Source: JAAFHZ01 sp964247085
GTDB lineage: Bacteria; Cyanobacteriota; Cyanobacteriia; Cyanobacteriales; Chamaesiphonaceae
Direction: 5' to 3'
NCBI GenBank assembly: GCA_964247085.1
Contig: CAXTSX010000009.1
Coordinates: 29,186 to 93,185 of the forward strand
Length of the DNA stretch: 64,000 bases
This document shows positions 36,910-46,023 of the stretch, piece by piece. Made by a program: the position numbers and the translations under genes. The notes under the pieces are model-generated. The model ran no database searches, was not told where the DNA came from, and saw only the letters and a list, made by a program, of their open reading frames with translations. Every line of letters begins with the position of its first letter. The first letter of the stretch is position 1.

Positions 36910-37857
36910 ATGCCAACTGTAATTTGTTTGGGTGAAGTTTTATTCGATCTCTTGGCCGACCAAGTAGGGGTCGAGGCTAATGAAGTGCAGTCCTGGACTG
37001 CATTGGCTGGTGGTGCACCAGCCAATGTAGCCTGTGGATTGGTCAAGCTGGGCACTGCTGCCCAATTTATTGGTTGTGTGGGTGAAGACGTTCCCGGACA
37101 AGCGCTGGCTGCTAAATTACAAGCGCAACAGGTGGGGTTACTAGGATTACAATATCATCCGACGGCTCCTACTCGGCAGGTGCAAGTATTAAGGTCGATC
37201 GATGGCGATCGGACTTTTGCGGGGTTTGGGGCAGTGCCTACCGACCAATTTGCTGATGCCTATCTCGATCGGATCCCTAAAGAGTTATTTAGTAATGCCC
37301 AGTTTTTGGTATTAGGAACCATTGGATTAGCCTATCCCCAGAGTCGATTGGCCACCTGGGAAGCCGTGCGGATAGCCCAGCGGCATCAAGTATCCATTGT
37401 GGTAGATGTTAACTGGCGACCGAGTTTTTGGCTAGACCCGAACGCTGCTTTGGAGGCCATCCGGGAGCTGTTAGCCGTGGCTGATGTGGTCAAATTTGCC
37501 CAAGAAGAAGCTGTGCTACTGTATCAAGAAGCTAATCCTATCCAGTTAAGAGCTTTGTTACCCCAGTCACAGGGTGTGATTGTCAGTGACGGTGGTAATG
37601 TCTGTCGTTATTCTTTGTGGGATCAGACCGGCGAGCTGCCAGCTTTTCAGGTCTCGGCTGTTGATACCACCGGAGCGGGCGATGCTTTTGTGGCGGCTGT
37701 TGTCCACCAACTCTGTAGCGGTGAGCAACAAGCCGCCCAAATCATTCGCTATGCCTCTGCAGCTGGTGCTTTAACAACCTTGAAGCCGGGGGCGATCGAT
37801 GCCCAACCCACCGCTACGGAGGTGGCAGATTTTCTGGTTAGTCACCATCCTGGATAG
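36910..37857 (+). CDS. PfkB-family carbohydrate kinase (fructokinase-like)
   Basis: Sugar kinase of 315 residues. ICLGEVLFDLLAD is a fructokinase-type opening, GGAPANVACGLVKLG is PfkB signature 1, and DTTGAGDAFVAAVVH is signature 2 with the catalytic Asp and anion hole. Fructokinase would phosphorylate fructose released by the neutral invertase encoded at 11378-12826. The ATG at 36910 is preferred to an upstream TTG (36889) because the fold starts directly after it. Confidence 0.88.
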   Translation: MPTVICLGEVLFDLLADQVGVEANEVQSWTALAGGAPANVACGLVKLGTAAQFIGCVGEDVPGQALAAKLQAQQVGLLGLQYHPTAPTRQVQVLRSIDGDRTFAGFGAVPTDQFADAYLDRIPKELFSNAQFLVLGTIGLAYPQSRLATWEAVRIAQRHQVSIVVDVNWRPSFWLDPNAALEAIRELLAVADVVKFAQEEAVLLYQEANPIQLRALLPQSQGVIVSDGGNVCRYSLWDQTGELPAFQVSAVDTTGAGDAFVAAVVHQLCSGEQQAAQIIRYASAAGALTTLKPGAIDAQPTATEVADFLVSHHPG

Positions 37858-37859
37858 AT

Positions 37860-38249
37860 TTACAATGTGTCGAGAACGATCGCATCGGCTTCAATCTCGA
37901 TCAGCATTTTGGGGTCAATCAAACGGCTGACTTCTACCATGGTAGTGGCTGGCCGGATTTCACCAAAAAATTCACCGTGAGCCTTACCAGCTTGTTCCCA
38001 GTCAGCAATATTGGCCATATACATGCGCGTGCGCACTACATCTTGGAGGCTAGCGCCAGCTTTGCCTAAGGCTGTTTCAATATTTTTCAAGGTCTGGATG
38101 GTTTGTTCATACAAATTATCAGCCAATTCACCCTGTTCATTACTGCCCGTTGTCCCAGAGACGGCAACTTGATTGCCAACCTTAACCGCTCGGGAGTAAC
38201 CAATGATTGGTTCCCATTTGGAGCCAGTGGCAAAATTTTCTCTTTTCAT
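37860..38249 (-). CDS. RidA/YjgF-family deaminase
   Basis: Family enzyme of 129 residues that hydrolyses reactive enamine/imine intermediates from PLP enzymes. VAVSGTTGS, LKNIETALGKAGASLQDVVRTRMYM and PATTMVEVSRLIDPKMLIEIEADAI carry the conserved Arg and Glu that bind the substrate. The first residues (GSKWEPIIGYSRAVKVG) match the larger-loop subgroup. It converges on the PfkB kinase gene with only 2 bp between stops. Confidence 0.9.
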   Translation of the reverse strand: MKRENFATGSKWEPIIGYSRAVKVGNQVAVSGTTGSNEQGELADNLYEQTIQTLKNIETALGKAGASLQDVVRTRMYMANIADWEQAGKAHGEFFGEIRPATTMVEVSRLIDPKMLIEIEADAIVLDTL

Positions 38250-38639
38250 AGTGATTCCTTAAAGTTATAAAGGCTGCTGGGTGTTCGTGTGTCAGAATTA
38301 CTGATATTTTACTTGATTCTGGACTAGGCTGGATGATCGGGTAGGACGCTGTATTGTTGCTATGGTCTAATTCTGGCCATTTAAAATGACTGAAACTCTT
38401 TTTCGTAAGCTTTTTTAAATAAAAATTGATTGCTCGGAAACTTTTCGATCGCTTTTCTCATCATTGAAGCTACAAGTGCTACAGACACTATAGAAATCCG
38501 CATCTAACTTGTAAATATTCTCTTACTTTAAACTCCAATGATCGAGTTTTAGTGAGGAAGTTTCTCATGGGCGATTTTAGATTGATTTAGGTCTGGGCAA
38601 CTGATCAGCTCCCATCAATTACTATTGCGGAATCCAATC
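38250..38639. other. 390-bp non-coding stretch before the DUF4360 pair
   Basis: AT-rich spacer between the divergent RidA and DUF4360 genes. I see no tRNA, hairpin or open frame that looks coding, and no clear promoter. Confidence 0.5.
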
Positions 38640-39209
38640 ATGAAATTACTGAAGACGTTGTTAACAGGTGCTATCTTACTATCTGTTTCTGGTGGTCAAG
38701 CATTGGCTGCTAGTGAAGTGACAATTCAAGGCGCTGGCTATGGTGGCAATGGCTGCCCAGCCGGTTCAGCTAGTGTGAATGTCAGCCCCGATGGCCAAGA
38801 ACTATCTATTCTGTTTGATAAATTTGTTGCTGACAAGTCCACTCGGCGAGTTAGCTGCAATCTAACAATTCCGATTAAAGTTCCCCAAGGCTTTCAAATC
38901 TCCTTGTATGACGCTGACTATCGCGGTTATGTCGCACCCCGAACTAGTGCCAGACTGCGTTCTGAATACTTCTTTGCTGGTCAGCGAGGCCCTGTTTTTC
39001 AGCGCACTTTTCGCGGAGAAACTGACTACAACGTACGCGATCGATTGCAAACAGTGGCTAATGTTTGGTCAGCCTGTGGCGATAGTGTGAACATGCGGGT
39101 AAATTCTTCGATGACTGCTAGTGGTCAAGGTAATGCCAGCGTGGACTCTTTTGACCTTTCGCACAAAGGAATGGTCTATCACATTAAGTACCGGAACTGC
39201 CGTCGTTAG
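38640..39209 (+). CDS. secreted DUF4360 protein, copy 1
   Basis: A 189-residue exported protein with a signal peptide (MKLLKTLLTGAILLSVSGG, cleavage after ALAAS) and a DUF4360 domain (IQGAGYGGNGCPAGSASV, then YDADYRGYV). Four cysteines (CP, SCNL, SACGDS, NCR) are placed for disulfides. The family is found mostly in fungi and a few bacteria; function unknown. A near-identical tandem copy follows 115 bp later. The ATG at 38640 is preferred to an upstream one, since it starts the signal peptide. Confidence 0.85.
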   Translation: MKLLKTLLTGAILLSVSGGQALAASEVTIQGAGYGGNGCPAGSASVNVSPDGQELSILFDKFVADKSTRRVSCNLTIPIKVPQGFQISLYDADYRGYVAPRTSARLRSEYFFAGQRGPVFQRTFRGETDYNVRDRLQTVANVWSACGDSVNMRVNSSMTASGQGNASVDSFDLSHKGMVYHIKYRNCRR

Positions 39210-39324
39210 TGCTGGTAGTTGAGCCATCAGCATCATAAGTGCCTCATTGATGTTCTAGTCATGAGATGGGGCACTAGACACAAAAATACTCACAACACAT
39301 ATACTATTCACAGGAAATAAATCC

Positions 39325-39891
39325 ATGAAATTATTGAAAACATTGCTGACTAGTGCGACATTACTTCTTGTCTCCAGTGGCCAAGCATTTGCAGGTAGCG
39401 CGGTAACAATTCAGGGTGCTGGTTATGGTGGAAACGGTTGTCCTAGTGGTTCTGCTAGTGTCAATGTTAGTCCAGATGGGCAGGAGCTTTCTATTCTGTT
39501 TGACAAGTTCAAGGCTGACAAAGCTACTCGCCGGGTGAGCTGTAATTTGACTATTCCGATTAGAGTTCCCCAAGGCTTTCAGATTTCTTTGTATGATGCG
39601 GACTATCGGGGCTATGTTGCGCCTAAAACCAGAGCAACATTACGGTCAGAATATTTCTTTGCTGGTCAAAGAGGACCTGTTTTTTCAAGGACTTTCCAAG
39701 GTGAGACTGACTACAATGTGCGGGATAGTCTGGAAACAGTGGCTAATGTTTGGTCAGCCTGTGGTGATAGCGTCAATATGCGGGTAAACTCTTCAATGAC
39801 TGCTAGTGGTGCTGGTAGTGCGAGCGTAGACTCTTTTGACTTATCACATAAAGGTCTGGTTTACCACATTAAATACCGTGATTGTCGTTAA
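39325..39891 (+). CDS. secreted DUF4360 protein, copy 2
   Basis: A 188-residue paralogue of the preceding gene with the same signal-peptide layout (MKLLKTLLTSATLLLVSSG, ending AFAGS) and all four cysteines. It shares long blocks such as SILFDKF and RVPQGFQISLYDADYRGYV; most differences are conservative or silent. A GGAAAT site precedes the start. The tandem pair is a recent duplication that still codes for two proteins. A strong hairpin follows at 39924-39977. Confidence 0.85.
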   Translation: MKLLKTLLTSATLLLVSSGQAFAGSAVTIQGAGYGGNGCPSGSASVNVSPDGQELSILFDKFKADKATRRVSCNLTIPIRVPQGFQISLYDADYRGYVAPKTRATLRSEYFFAGQRGPVFSRTFQGETDYNVRDSLETVANVWSACGDSVNMRVNSSMTASGAGSASVDSFDLSHKGLVYHIKYRDCR

Positions 39892-39923
39892 CTATAATTA
39901 GCTATCTATCATCAATAATAGTT

Positions 39924-39977
39924 AATGATCAGCCGAGTCAGACGAACAAATTCACTAGTCTGACTCGGCTGATCATT
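39924..39977 (+). terminator. long hairpin after the DUF4360 pair
   Basis: A perfect 19-bp inverted repeat (39924-39942 with 39959-39977; core GATCAGCCGAGTCAG/CTGACTCGGCTGATC) around a 16-nt loop. T-rich sequence behind it is short (ATTTCTG), so it may end transcription of the pair only in part or stabilise the mRNA 3' end. Confidence 0.65.
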
Positions 39978-40185
39978 TCTGACAAGAAAATTTCGGGGAA
40001 TAGATTTTGTCTATTTGGGTGATCTGAATCAAAGTTTAGGTAAGCAATATGATAGTTTATGCTATGTTCTGATTGCTGGCAGCATGTCAGTATAATTTTA
40101 CATTGTGCTCAAAATAGTCTAAAAGGTATAACACTCAAGAGCTAAAATATTCCTGAATCAAAACCTTTGCACTTTCGAGGTCAAT

Positions 40186-41268
40186 ATGGAAATCGGCGTT
40201 CCCAAAGAAACCAAAGATCAAGAGTTTCGCGTGGGTCTGATGCCCAGCACCGTGCGGATGTTGGTCGAGCAAGGGCATCAAGTATTGGTAGAGGTTGATG
40301 CTGGTAAAGGTTCCGGGTTCTCCGATGGAGATTACCAGTTAGCCGGAGCTACTATTACCACCGCTACCACCGCTTGGAAGCAGCAACTCATTGTTAAGGT
40401 AAAAGAACCGCTGGAGAGTGAATACGGTTATTTACAGCAGGGTCAATTACTCTTTACTTACCTGCATTTAGCTGCTGGTCGTCAGTTAACCGAACAGCTC
40501 ATGAAGAGTGGGGTGAGTGCGATCGCCTACGAATCAGTAGAATCTGCTGACCATCGTTTCCCCCTGTTGACTCCCATGAGTGTGATTGCTGGTCGTTTGG
40601 CGGTGCAGTTTGGGGCACGTTTTTTAGAAATTCAGCAGGGTGGCAGCGGCGTATTACTCAGTGGGGTACCGGGAGTTACTCCCGGAAAAGTAACAATTTT
40701 GGGTGGTGGAATTGTTGGTACTGAGGCGGCGCGGATGGCGATCGGACTAGGTGCTAATGTCCAAATTTTGGATGTAAATGTCGATCGACTATCTTACTTA
40801 GAAAACCTGTTTGGAGCACGCATTAATTATTTATATAGCAACAGCCACAATATTGAAGCAGCAGTAATTGATGCCGATTTAGTGATTGGAGGGGTGTTGA
40901 TTCCAAATAAGCGTCCGCCCACCCTAGTTACCAAAAAACTAGTGCAACAAATGCGTCCTGGCTCTGTATTGATTGATGTAGCGGTTGATCAGGGTGGCTG
41001 TATGGAAACCCTGCGTCCGACTTCCCATAGTCATCCGGTTTACACTGAATACGATGTAGTGCACTATGGTGTGCCCAATATGCCAGGAGCCGTTCCCCGA
41101 ACATCGACCCAGGCATTGAACAATGCTACTACTCCTTATGTTTTGCAGTTAGCTAAATATGGCATGTCAGCGATAAATCATAACCCTGGATTGGCCATAG
41201 GTCTAAATGTCAGTGATGGCAAATTGATTCATCCAGCAGTGCGTCAGGAGTTCCCTGATCTAGCTTGA
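40186..41268 (+). CDS. ald: alanine dehydrogenase
   Basis: NAD-dependent enzyme interconverting alanine and pyruvate plus ammonia; 360 residues, the typical length. The opening MEIGVPKETKDQEFRVGLMP, the substrate-binding Lys in VKVKEPLESEY, the catalytic His in FTYLHLAAG, and the Rossmann motif GGGIVGTEAARMAIGLGANV identify it. PGAVPRTSTQALNNATTPY near the C-terminus is also diagnostic. It stands as its own transcript. Confidence 0.95.
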   Translation: MEIGVPKETKDQEFRVGLMPSTVRMLVEQGHQVLVEVDAGKGSGFSDGDYQLAGATITTATTAWKQQLIVKVKEPLESEYGYLQQGQLLFTYLHLAAGRQLTEQLMKSGVSAIAYESVESADHRFPLLTPMSVIAGRLAVQFGARFLEIQQGGSGVLLSGVPGVTPGKVTILGGGIVGTEAARMAIGLGANVQILDVNVDRLSYLENLFGARINYLYSNSHNIEAAVIDADLVIGGVLIPNKRPPTLVTKKLVQQMRPGSVLIDVAVDQGGCMETLRPTSHSHPVYTEYDVVHYGVPNMPGAVPRTSTQALNNATTPYVLQLAKYGMSAINHNPGLAIGLNVSDGKLIHPAVRQEFPDLA

Positions 41269-41512
41269 TATGACGGTTTATCTAGCGATACGATCGAATC
41301 TGGGGGCTTTCCTTACCTAACATACGGTAAAGCTTTTATCTGAGCCTCTAATTCGATCGACACATTCCCCACCCGTCGATTTATTTGTCAAAAATTATAC
41401 AATAGATCTAGTTTGATAGAGATTAACTCAAGATCTGGAAGCGCCTTATAGCGAAGCAGTGGGTGAGTAGCTTGATCGGCTGTCACAATCCGGCCAGGCC
41501 CAATAATCTACA

Positions 41513-42103
41513 TCAATTCTTCAGCCAACCAAAAATATCTCTCACTGTCAAAGATAGACTAGCAGCAAACCCTGGCATTGGCAACTGACTGTTAGCCTCA
41601 TCTAAAATGGTGAATTGATTATTGAGTTCGCCAATAAAAACGGACTCGTCGGCGGGATTAATCAACCAACCCATCTGTGAGCCGTGATCTAAACAATGGC
41701 GGATATTCTTTAAAACTTTGGTAGCACTCTGGTCTGGCGACAGAATTTCAATTGTCCAGTCTGGGGCGATTTCAAAAGCGTTGGCAATTTTGCCGTTGGC
41801 TAAACGAGGAATTCTGTTTTTTTGGAAAACTACCACATCTGGTACTACTGAGCGATCGCCAAAAGTGCAGCGTATTTCTGGAAAGGCTTGGGCAATTCCT
41901 TGATTATTCAGAATTGGGCTAATGGTCAGCAACAGCTCTCGCTGAATGAGGCTGTGTTGTCCTTGCGGCATGGGTTTCTGAATAATTTGATGGTCGATAT
42001 ATTCACTAGCAGGCTTGGTTTCTGGTAGTTGCAGAAACTCGGATAGACTAATTCCTGTGATTTGGGTGGAAATCATTGCTGCTGGTTTCGTGAGTACAAC
42101 CAT
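41513..42103 (-). CDS. Uma2-family (DUF820) protein
   Basis: Complete Uma2 protein of 196 residues: SLSEFLQLPETKPASEYIDHQIIQK, EIRCTFGDRSVVPDVVVF with acidic positions, and APDWTIEILSPDQSATKVLKNI with a Ser/Lys-rich end. The PD-(D/E)XK fold is expected; role unknown. It marks the start of an accessory pocket that also holds a truncated Uma2 copy at 43477. Confidence 0.87.
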   Translation of the reverse strand: MVVLTKPAAMISTQITGISLSEFLQLPETKPASEYIDHQIIQKPMPQGQHSLIQRELLLTISPILNNQGIAQAFPEIRCTFGDRSVVPDVVVFQKNRIPRLANGKIANAFEIAPDWTIEILSPDQSATKVLKNIRHCLDHGSQMGWLINPADESVFIGELNNQFTILDEANSQLPMPGFAASLSLTVRDIFGWLKN

Positions 42104-42263
42104 TTTATGCGATCGACTACTTTATAAGAGGGTAGGATTGTTCGATCGACCAATAAGAAGAATTATTGCAAAAATTAGTTAAATATTTCTATCTGGCATG
42201 AGAGTACATATGCTGATTACATTGTCAGTCTGAGTAGTAGTTATACCGCTCCCCCAAGTCATC

Positions 42264-43169
42264 ATGAGAATCTGGAATTTCGGCTCTATTAACATTGACC
42301 TAGTGTATAAAGTTCTTAATATTGTTCGCGCAGGAGAAACTATTAGTGCTTTGGAGTGTAATATCTCTCCTGGCACTCCTGGCGGAAAGGGGCTTAATCA
42401 ATCAGTTGCAATAGCTCGAGCCGGCTCGGAGGTTTGCCATGTTGGTAGAATTGGGTCAGACGGAGGTTGGCTAAAAGATTTTTTAGGGGAATCGGGGGTA
42501 GATACTTCCTTCGTAAAGGTTGGAGATACTAAGACTGGGCACGCAATAATCCAAATCGATCCACATGGTGAGAACGCAATTGTTCTGTTTCCAGGAGCGA
42601 ATAGAGCATTTTTACCAGAGGAAATTTCTTCAACCTTAAGTAATGCCACTGCAGGTGATTGGGTTCTTTTACAAAATGAAACAAATTGCGTGAGTGAGAT
42701 TATTACTGCAGCGGCGCAGAGAGGATTAAAAGTAGCATTCAATGCTGCACCTGCACCGACCGGTGATATCAGTCAGCATCCTTTGGAACAGCTAGATTTG
42801 CTTATTGTAAATAAAGGTGAGCTTCAAACGATTACCGAAACAGCTTCAGTAGACAGTGGATTAGCTGTATTAAAAAGTCGTTACCCCAACACCCGAGCGA
42901 TCGTCACTCGGGGAGGTGATGGATGTATTTATCAATTCCAAGAAGAGAGAATTGAAATTCCCGCTGAAGACGTTGAAGTAGAGAATACTACCGGAGCGGG
43001 AGACACCTTTGTTGGTTACTTTTTGGCAGAATTTGCGTCTACTGGAAATGTTGAGTGGGCATTGCGCTTGGCAACTTACGCAGCAGCGATATCTGTGACA
43101 CAACCTGGTGCTGCAGACTCGATACCTTTTCGACGTGAAGTTCTGCGCTCGATAAGTGAAGTTCTGTAG
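42264..43169 (+). CDS. ribokinase (PfkB family)
   Basis: Sugar kinase of 301 residues. MRIWNFGSINIDLVYKV is a ribokinase-like opening (N-x-D substrate pair), GTPGGKGLNQSVAIARAG carries the GGKGLNQ sugar-binding motif, and ENTTGAGDTFVGYFLAEF is PfkB signature 2. Compared with its surroundings it has fewer CGATCG sites and a different codon flavour, which fits horizontal transfer. No ribose transport genes are adjacent. Confidence 0.88.
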   Translation: MRIWNFGSINIDLVYKVLNIVRAGETISALECNISPGTPGGKGLNQSVAIARAGSEVCHVGRIGSDGGWLKDFLGESGVDTSFVKVGDTKTGHAIIQIDPHGENAIVLFPGANRAFLPEEISSTLSNATAGDWVLLQNETNCVSEIITAAAQRGLKVAFNAAPAPTGDISQHPLEQLDLLIVNKGELQTITETASVDSGLAVLKSRYPNTRAIVTRGGDGCIYQFQEERIEIPAEDVEVENTTGAGDTFVGYFLAEFASTGNVEWALRLATYAAAISVTQPGAADSIPFRREVLRSISEVL

Positions 43170-43187
43170 TGTCTAGTTACAAGAGGT

Positions 43188-43346
43188 TTGTCCAGCGATC
43201 TCAAACAACAAGCACGTCAACATTTTGATATATATTTCCAGGAAAATCCAGACAGTATGGATTACAAGCCAAGTCTATCAGTAGTGACAGAATTTATGTC
43301 TCAATATCCGGAGTGGTCGTGGAATGGTCAGCAATGGAATCAGTGA
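43188..43346 (+). pseudogene. small coding remnant after ribokinase
   Basis: A 52-codon frame from a TTG reads SSDLKQQARQHFDIYFQENP and, further on, DYKPSLSVVTEFMSQYPEWSWNG before TGA at 43344-43346. It looks like real protein sequence (a helical, aromatic-rich end) but has no normal start. It is in frame with the ribokinase gene past its stop. Probably the 3' remnant of an unrelated gene; family unrecognised. Confidence 0.4.
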
Positions 43347-43476
43347 TGGTTTGCGATTGCTCGGTTGTGTTCGTGCGATCGCTAATTACATAGGATGCAT
43401 TAGCGATAGAGCTAAAATAGAAGGGTTCAGTGATCGATCGAGTAAAATCATAATACTTGTTTGGCTAAGTTAACTG

Positions 43477-43734
43477 ATGACCATCACGATCAACAAACCA
43501 ATCCAGCAGCAGCCCCTCAGTTTTGACGAATTTATTATTCGTTACGGTGGAGATAATCGCTATGAACTAATCGATGGAGAGGTATTCGACTTGGAACCAA
43601 CAGGCTCCCATGAAGAAGTGGCCTCTGTAATTACCACCAAGATCTGTGTCCAGATCGATGCCACCGGCTTACCTTGGTTTGTTCTGCAGCGGGGAATACT
43701 GAAGCGCTACCCGATCGCTAGTCGAAGAAGGTAA
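43477..43734 (+). pseudogene. truncated Uma2-family gene (N-terminal half)
   Basis: 85 residues covering only the first half of a Uma2 protein (LSFDEFIIRYGGDNRYELIDGEVFDLEP, then HEEVASVITTKICVQ). The frame stops after RGILKRYPIASRRR, before the EPDVAVV catalytic part; no continuation is seen in the following bases. The intact family length is about 190. Consistent with a decaying copy in the accessory pocket. Confidence 0.7.
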
Positions 43735-43820
43735 TCATGGCAAAATTGTCGTGATCGACTGTATGAATGCGTGACATATACTAAACTCTGGGTGATACAG
43801 TGACATTGGAGTTTTTGTAG

Positions 43821-44018
43821 TTATTTGTGTTTAACGTCACCCGGTTCCGGATCATGCACCGTATTTGCTTTCACCTCAACACTCATGCAAATATTGGAGC
43901 AATTTTCGGTAGCAACAGCATAAGAATCTAATTGGGCATAATTGGGTGATACAGTGGTCATTAACCCGGTCATTAGAGAAGAAAGCAGAGAAGATTTGAT
44001 GGCAGCTATTTCTAACAT
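43821..44018 (-). CDS. short protein of unknown function
   Basis: A 65-codon frame (MLEIAAIKSSLLSSLMTGLM at its start, ending NTVHDPEPGDVKHK). The first half is amphipathic to hydrophobic, with two cysteines near residue 40 (CSNIC). It lies alone in an 866-bp non-coding stretch, with no strong ribosome site seen. Could be a small secreted or signalling peptide, but could equally be chance. Confidence 0.3.
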   Translation of the reverse strand: MLEIAAIKSSLLSSLMTGLMTTVSPNYAQLDSYAVATENCSNICMSVEVKANTVHDPEPGDVKHK

Positions 44019-44605
44019 ATTGGTAACCCTATATCTTTGATTTTATATTTATGGATGCTATTGTCTACTACTCACGCCCATAGCAATGATGTAGAAGTTC
44101 GATTTCATACCGTAGATCTTGATCTACTGGAGCATGGGATAGATCAAGATAAAATATGTAATCAGTCCCCAAAAAAATGATGACGAAACAAAGTTTTTAA
44201 TTTACTAATACTAGTAATATCTAATTCCACTATTTTTGTCAGTAAGAAAAAGTGAGATGTGTTACCAGCCCAGGTGTAACAATTCTTTGATTTGGCTAGA
44301 TGTCTTACCAGCTAAGCATAATTCCACTTGCTGTTAAAGTAAGTGCTTCATGCACTACATTGAAGTAATTAAAATACTTAATAACATTACTTATAAAACT
44401 CACCAAATCGAGTAGACTCACCGAAATTAAAATCCAGATGCTGACGACAAAACGTAATCACACTCTATTGTTACCTGGATACCTTGGAATGATTGGGAAT
44501 TACATCAAGATGATGTAGAGTTCTGGGATCTTCATGTAGTACGCACTATAATGAAACCGTGATTGCATTTTTCACCTTCTAGAAATTTTCCGAGAGATAG
44601 TGCCA
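44019..44605. other. 587-bp AT-rich non-coding stretch
   Basis: Holds no open frame I can support. The only structure noted is the inverted repeat at 44116-44150. The AT content is above that of the neighbouring genes, fitting an accessory pocket boundary. Confidence 0.5.
44116..44150. repeat. 11-bp inverted repeat
   Basis: ATCTTGATCTA at 44116-44126 is repeated inverted as TAGATCAAGAT at 44140-44150 around a 13-nt loop. The left arm also sits in GTAGATCTTGATCTAC. No T run follows on either strand, so a terminator is unlikely; an operator is possible. Confidence 0.5.
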
Positions 44606-45262
44606 ATGGATACTTTAATCAGCCCCATTTATCAAGGTCAATTTGGTGAATTTACCATTACAGATAGCGATCGACAGGATGTCATTCTGTATCGAACTGG
44701 TTTAGCCATTGCTGGTGGCAGTTGGGCGATCGGAGTGGCAGTGCTATTCATGGCCAATCACAATCCACAAGTCCTCCCGTTCCTAACTCCTCTTTTTTTC
44801 CTATTTAGTGCCGGTCTAGGCTTGAGCCTCTGGAAAATTCATATTTATATGGCGGTGCTGCACCGCTTGCTACAATTATTTTGGTTAATTGGCACGGTAG
44901 CCGCCGCAGTGTTTATGATTTACAGCCCGGAGCCATTGAGTTTGTTTATTTACTCCCACCCGTTATCGATATTGGGTGTTGGTTTTATTTTTGCAGCTCT
45001 CACTGGTATTTTCTTTAAGGAAGCTTTTTGCTTTAATCGCCTAGAGACTAAATTCCTCACCCCTTTGATTCCTGTTTTATTGCTGGGTCATTTGTTTTCG
45101 TTCTTGCCTCTCTACGTAGAACAAGTTTTGTTAATAATGTGGGCTGGTTTATTTCTCGTTTTTGTTTACCGAAAAGCAGTGCAACCGATTCCGCCCGATA
45201 TTGGTGATAAATCAGTCTTTGACTATCTACAGCAACAAAAATCTGTTGCTGATGCTGTTTAA
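44606..45262 (+). CDS. DUF2301 membrane protein
   Basis: Cyanobacterial conserved integral membrane protein of 218 residues with about six helices. The opening YQGQFGEFTITDSDRQDVILYRTGLAIAG and the later FFKEAFCFNRLETKFL segment agree with DUF2301. Function unknown. The ATG at 44606 is preferred to GTG 44600 because of the GAGAG spacing. The following gene begins 12 bp later, so they are co-transcribed. Confidence 0.85.
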   Translation: MDTLISPIYQGQFGEFTITDSDRQDVILYRTGLAIAGGSWAIGVAVLFMANHNPQVLPFLTPLFFLFSAGLGLSLWKIHIYMAVLHRLLQLFWLIGTVAAAVFMIYSPEPLSLFIYSHPLSILGVGFIFAALTGIFFKEAFCFNRLETKFLTPLIPVLLLGHLFSFLPLYVEQVLLIMWAGLFLVFVYRKAVQPIPPDIGDKSVFDYLQQQKSVADAV

Positions 45263-45274
45263 ATTTAGGTAACG

Positions 45275-46018
45275 ATGCCTTTTACTCTTGCTCATCCGAT
45301 CGCCATTGCGCCTATTTGGTATGCTTCTCGACGACGCTTAGATCTAGCCTCTCTGTGCATTGGGGCAATAATGCCGGATTTAGATCTGTTTATTCCGCTA
45401 ATTCCTGAGGGTGGGCATACCTTACGGGGCATTTTCACCATCGACTTGCCCTGCGCGATTCTATTTCTACTCGTCGTCCGCTGGGTGGTTGCTAAACCAT
45501 TCATTGCTCTATTACCGCCTTATTTGGGCTCTTGTTTACCGCAACCCCGGATGCCACCAATAGTTACTGCCATGGTGTCGATCGTCATTGGCTCTCTCAC
45601 GCATATTATTTGGGATGCTTTTACCCACAATGGTGGTTGGTTTGTGGTTCACTACGACTTTCTTCGGGTATCAACTGGCCGTTGGCCGCTGTATGAACTC
45701 CTGCAACATGGCTGTGGGGTGGCTGGGTTGATCGCCACTGCTCTGTGGATTGCTTGGGGTTTCGGCCAAGCCCAGCCCCAACAACGCCCTGCCACTCTGC
45801 CATTGAGCTATCGATTTGGCATTATCGCTGTCATCGTAATCGTTACAATTATGGCAACTTTGTTAGATGTTAGGGCTGGCATTAAGATCGGTCAGCCTCG
45901 GGAAAGTCTAGCGATCAGGGGGGTAGTTGGTGCGATTACTGGTATTGGAGGCGGCTTTTTGGTATATGCGATCGGCTTCTGGTTGCATAGATTATCTGTC
46001 AAAAATTATTGGGGTTAA
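45275..46018 (+). CDS. DUF4184 membrane protein
   Basis: A 247-residue protein with about six helices. MPFTLAHPIAIAPIWY, CIGAIMPDLDLFIPL and the His/Asp-bearing LTHIIWDAFTHNGGWFV are DUF4184 hallmarks, shared with the YdjM-type hydrolase-like membrane proteins in which these residues bind metal. It is second in a run of three (DUF2301, DUF4184, VOC). Its function is not known. Confidence 0.85.
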   Translation: MPFTLAHPIAIAPIWYASRRRLDLASLCIGAIMPDLDLFIPLIPEGGHTLRGIFTIDLPCAILFLLVVRWVVAKPFIALLPPYLGSCLPQPRMPPIVTAMVSIVIGSLTHIIWDAFTHNGGWFVVHYDFLRVSTGRWPLYELLQHGCGVAGLIATALWIAWGFGQAQPQQRPATLPLSYRFGIIAVIVIVTIMATLLDVRAGIKIGQPRESLAIRGVVGAITGIGGGFLVYAIGFWLHRLSVKNYWG

Positions 46019-46023
46019 AGCCC

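Noticed and set aside
41391..41500. Minus-strand frame reading GRIVTADQATHPLLRYKALP behind the Uma2 gene
   Set aside because: Looks like protein sequence but has no start codon beyond a late GTG and is about 35 codons; no family recognised.
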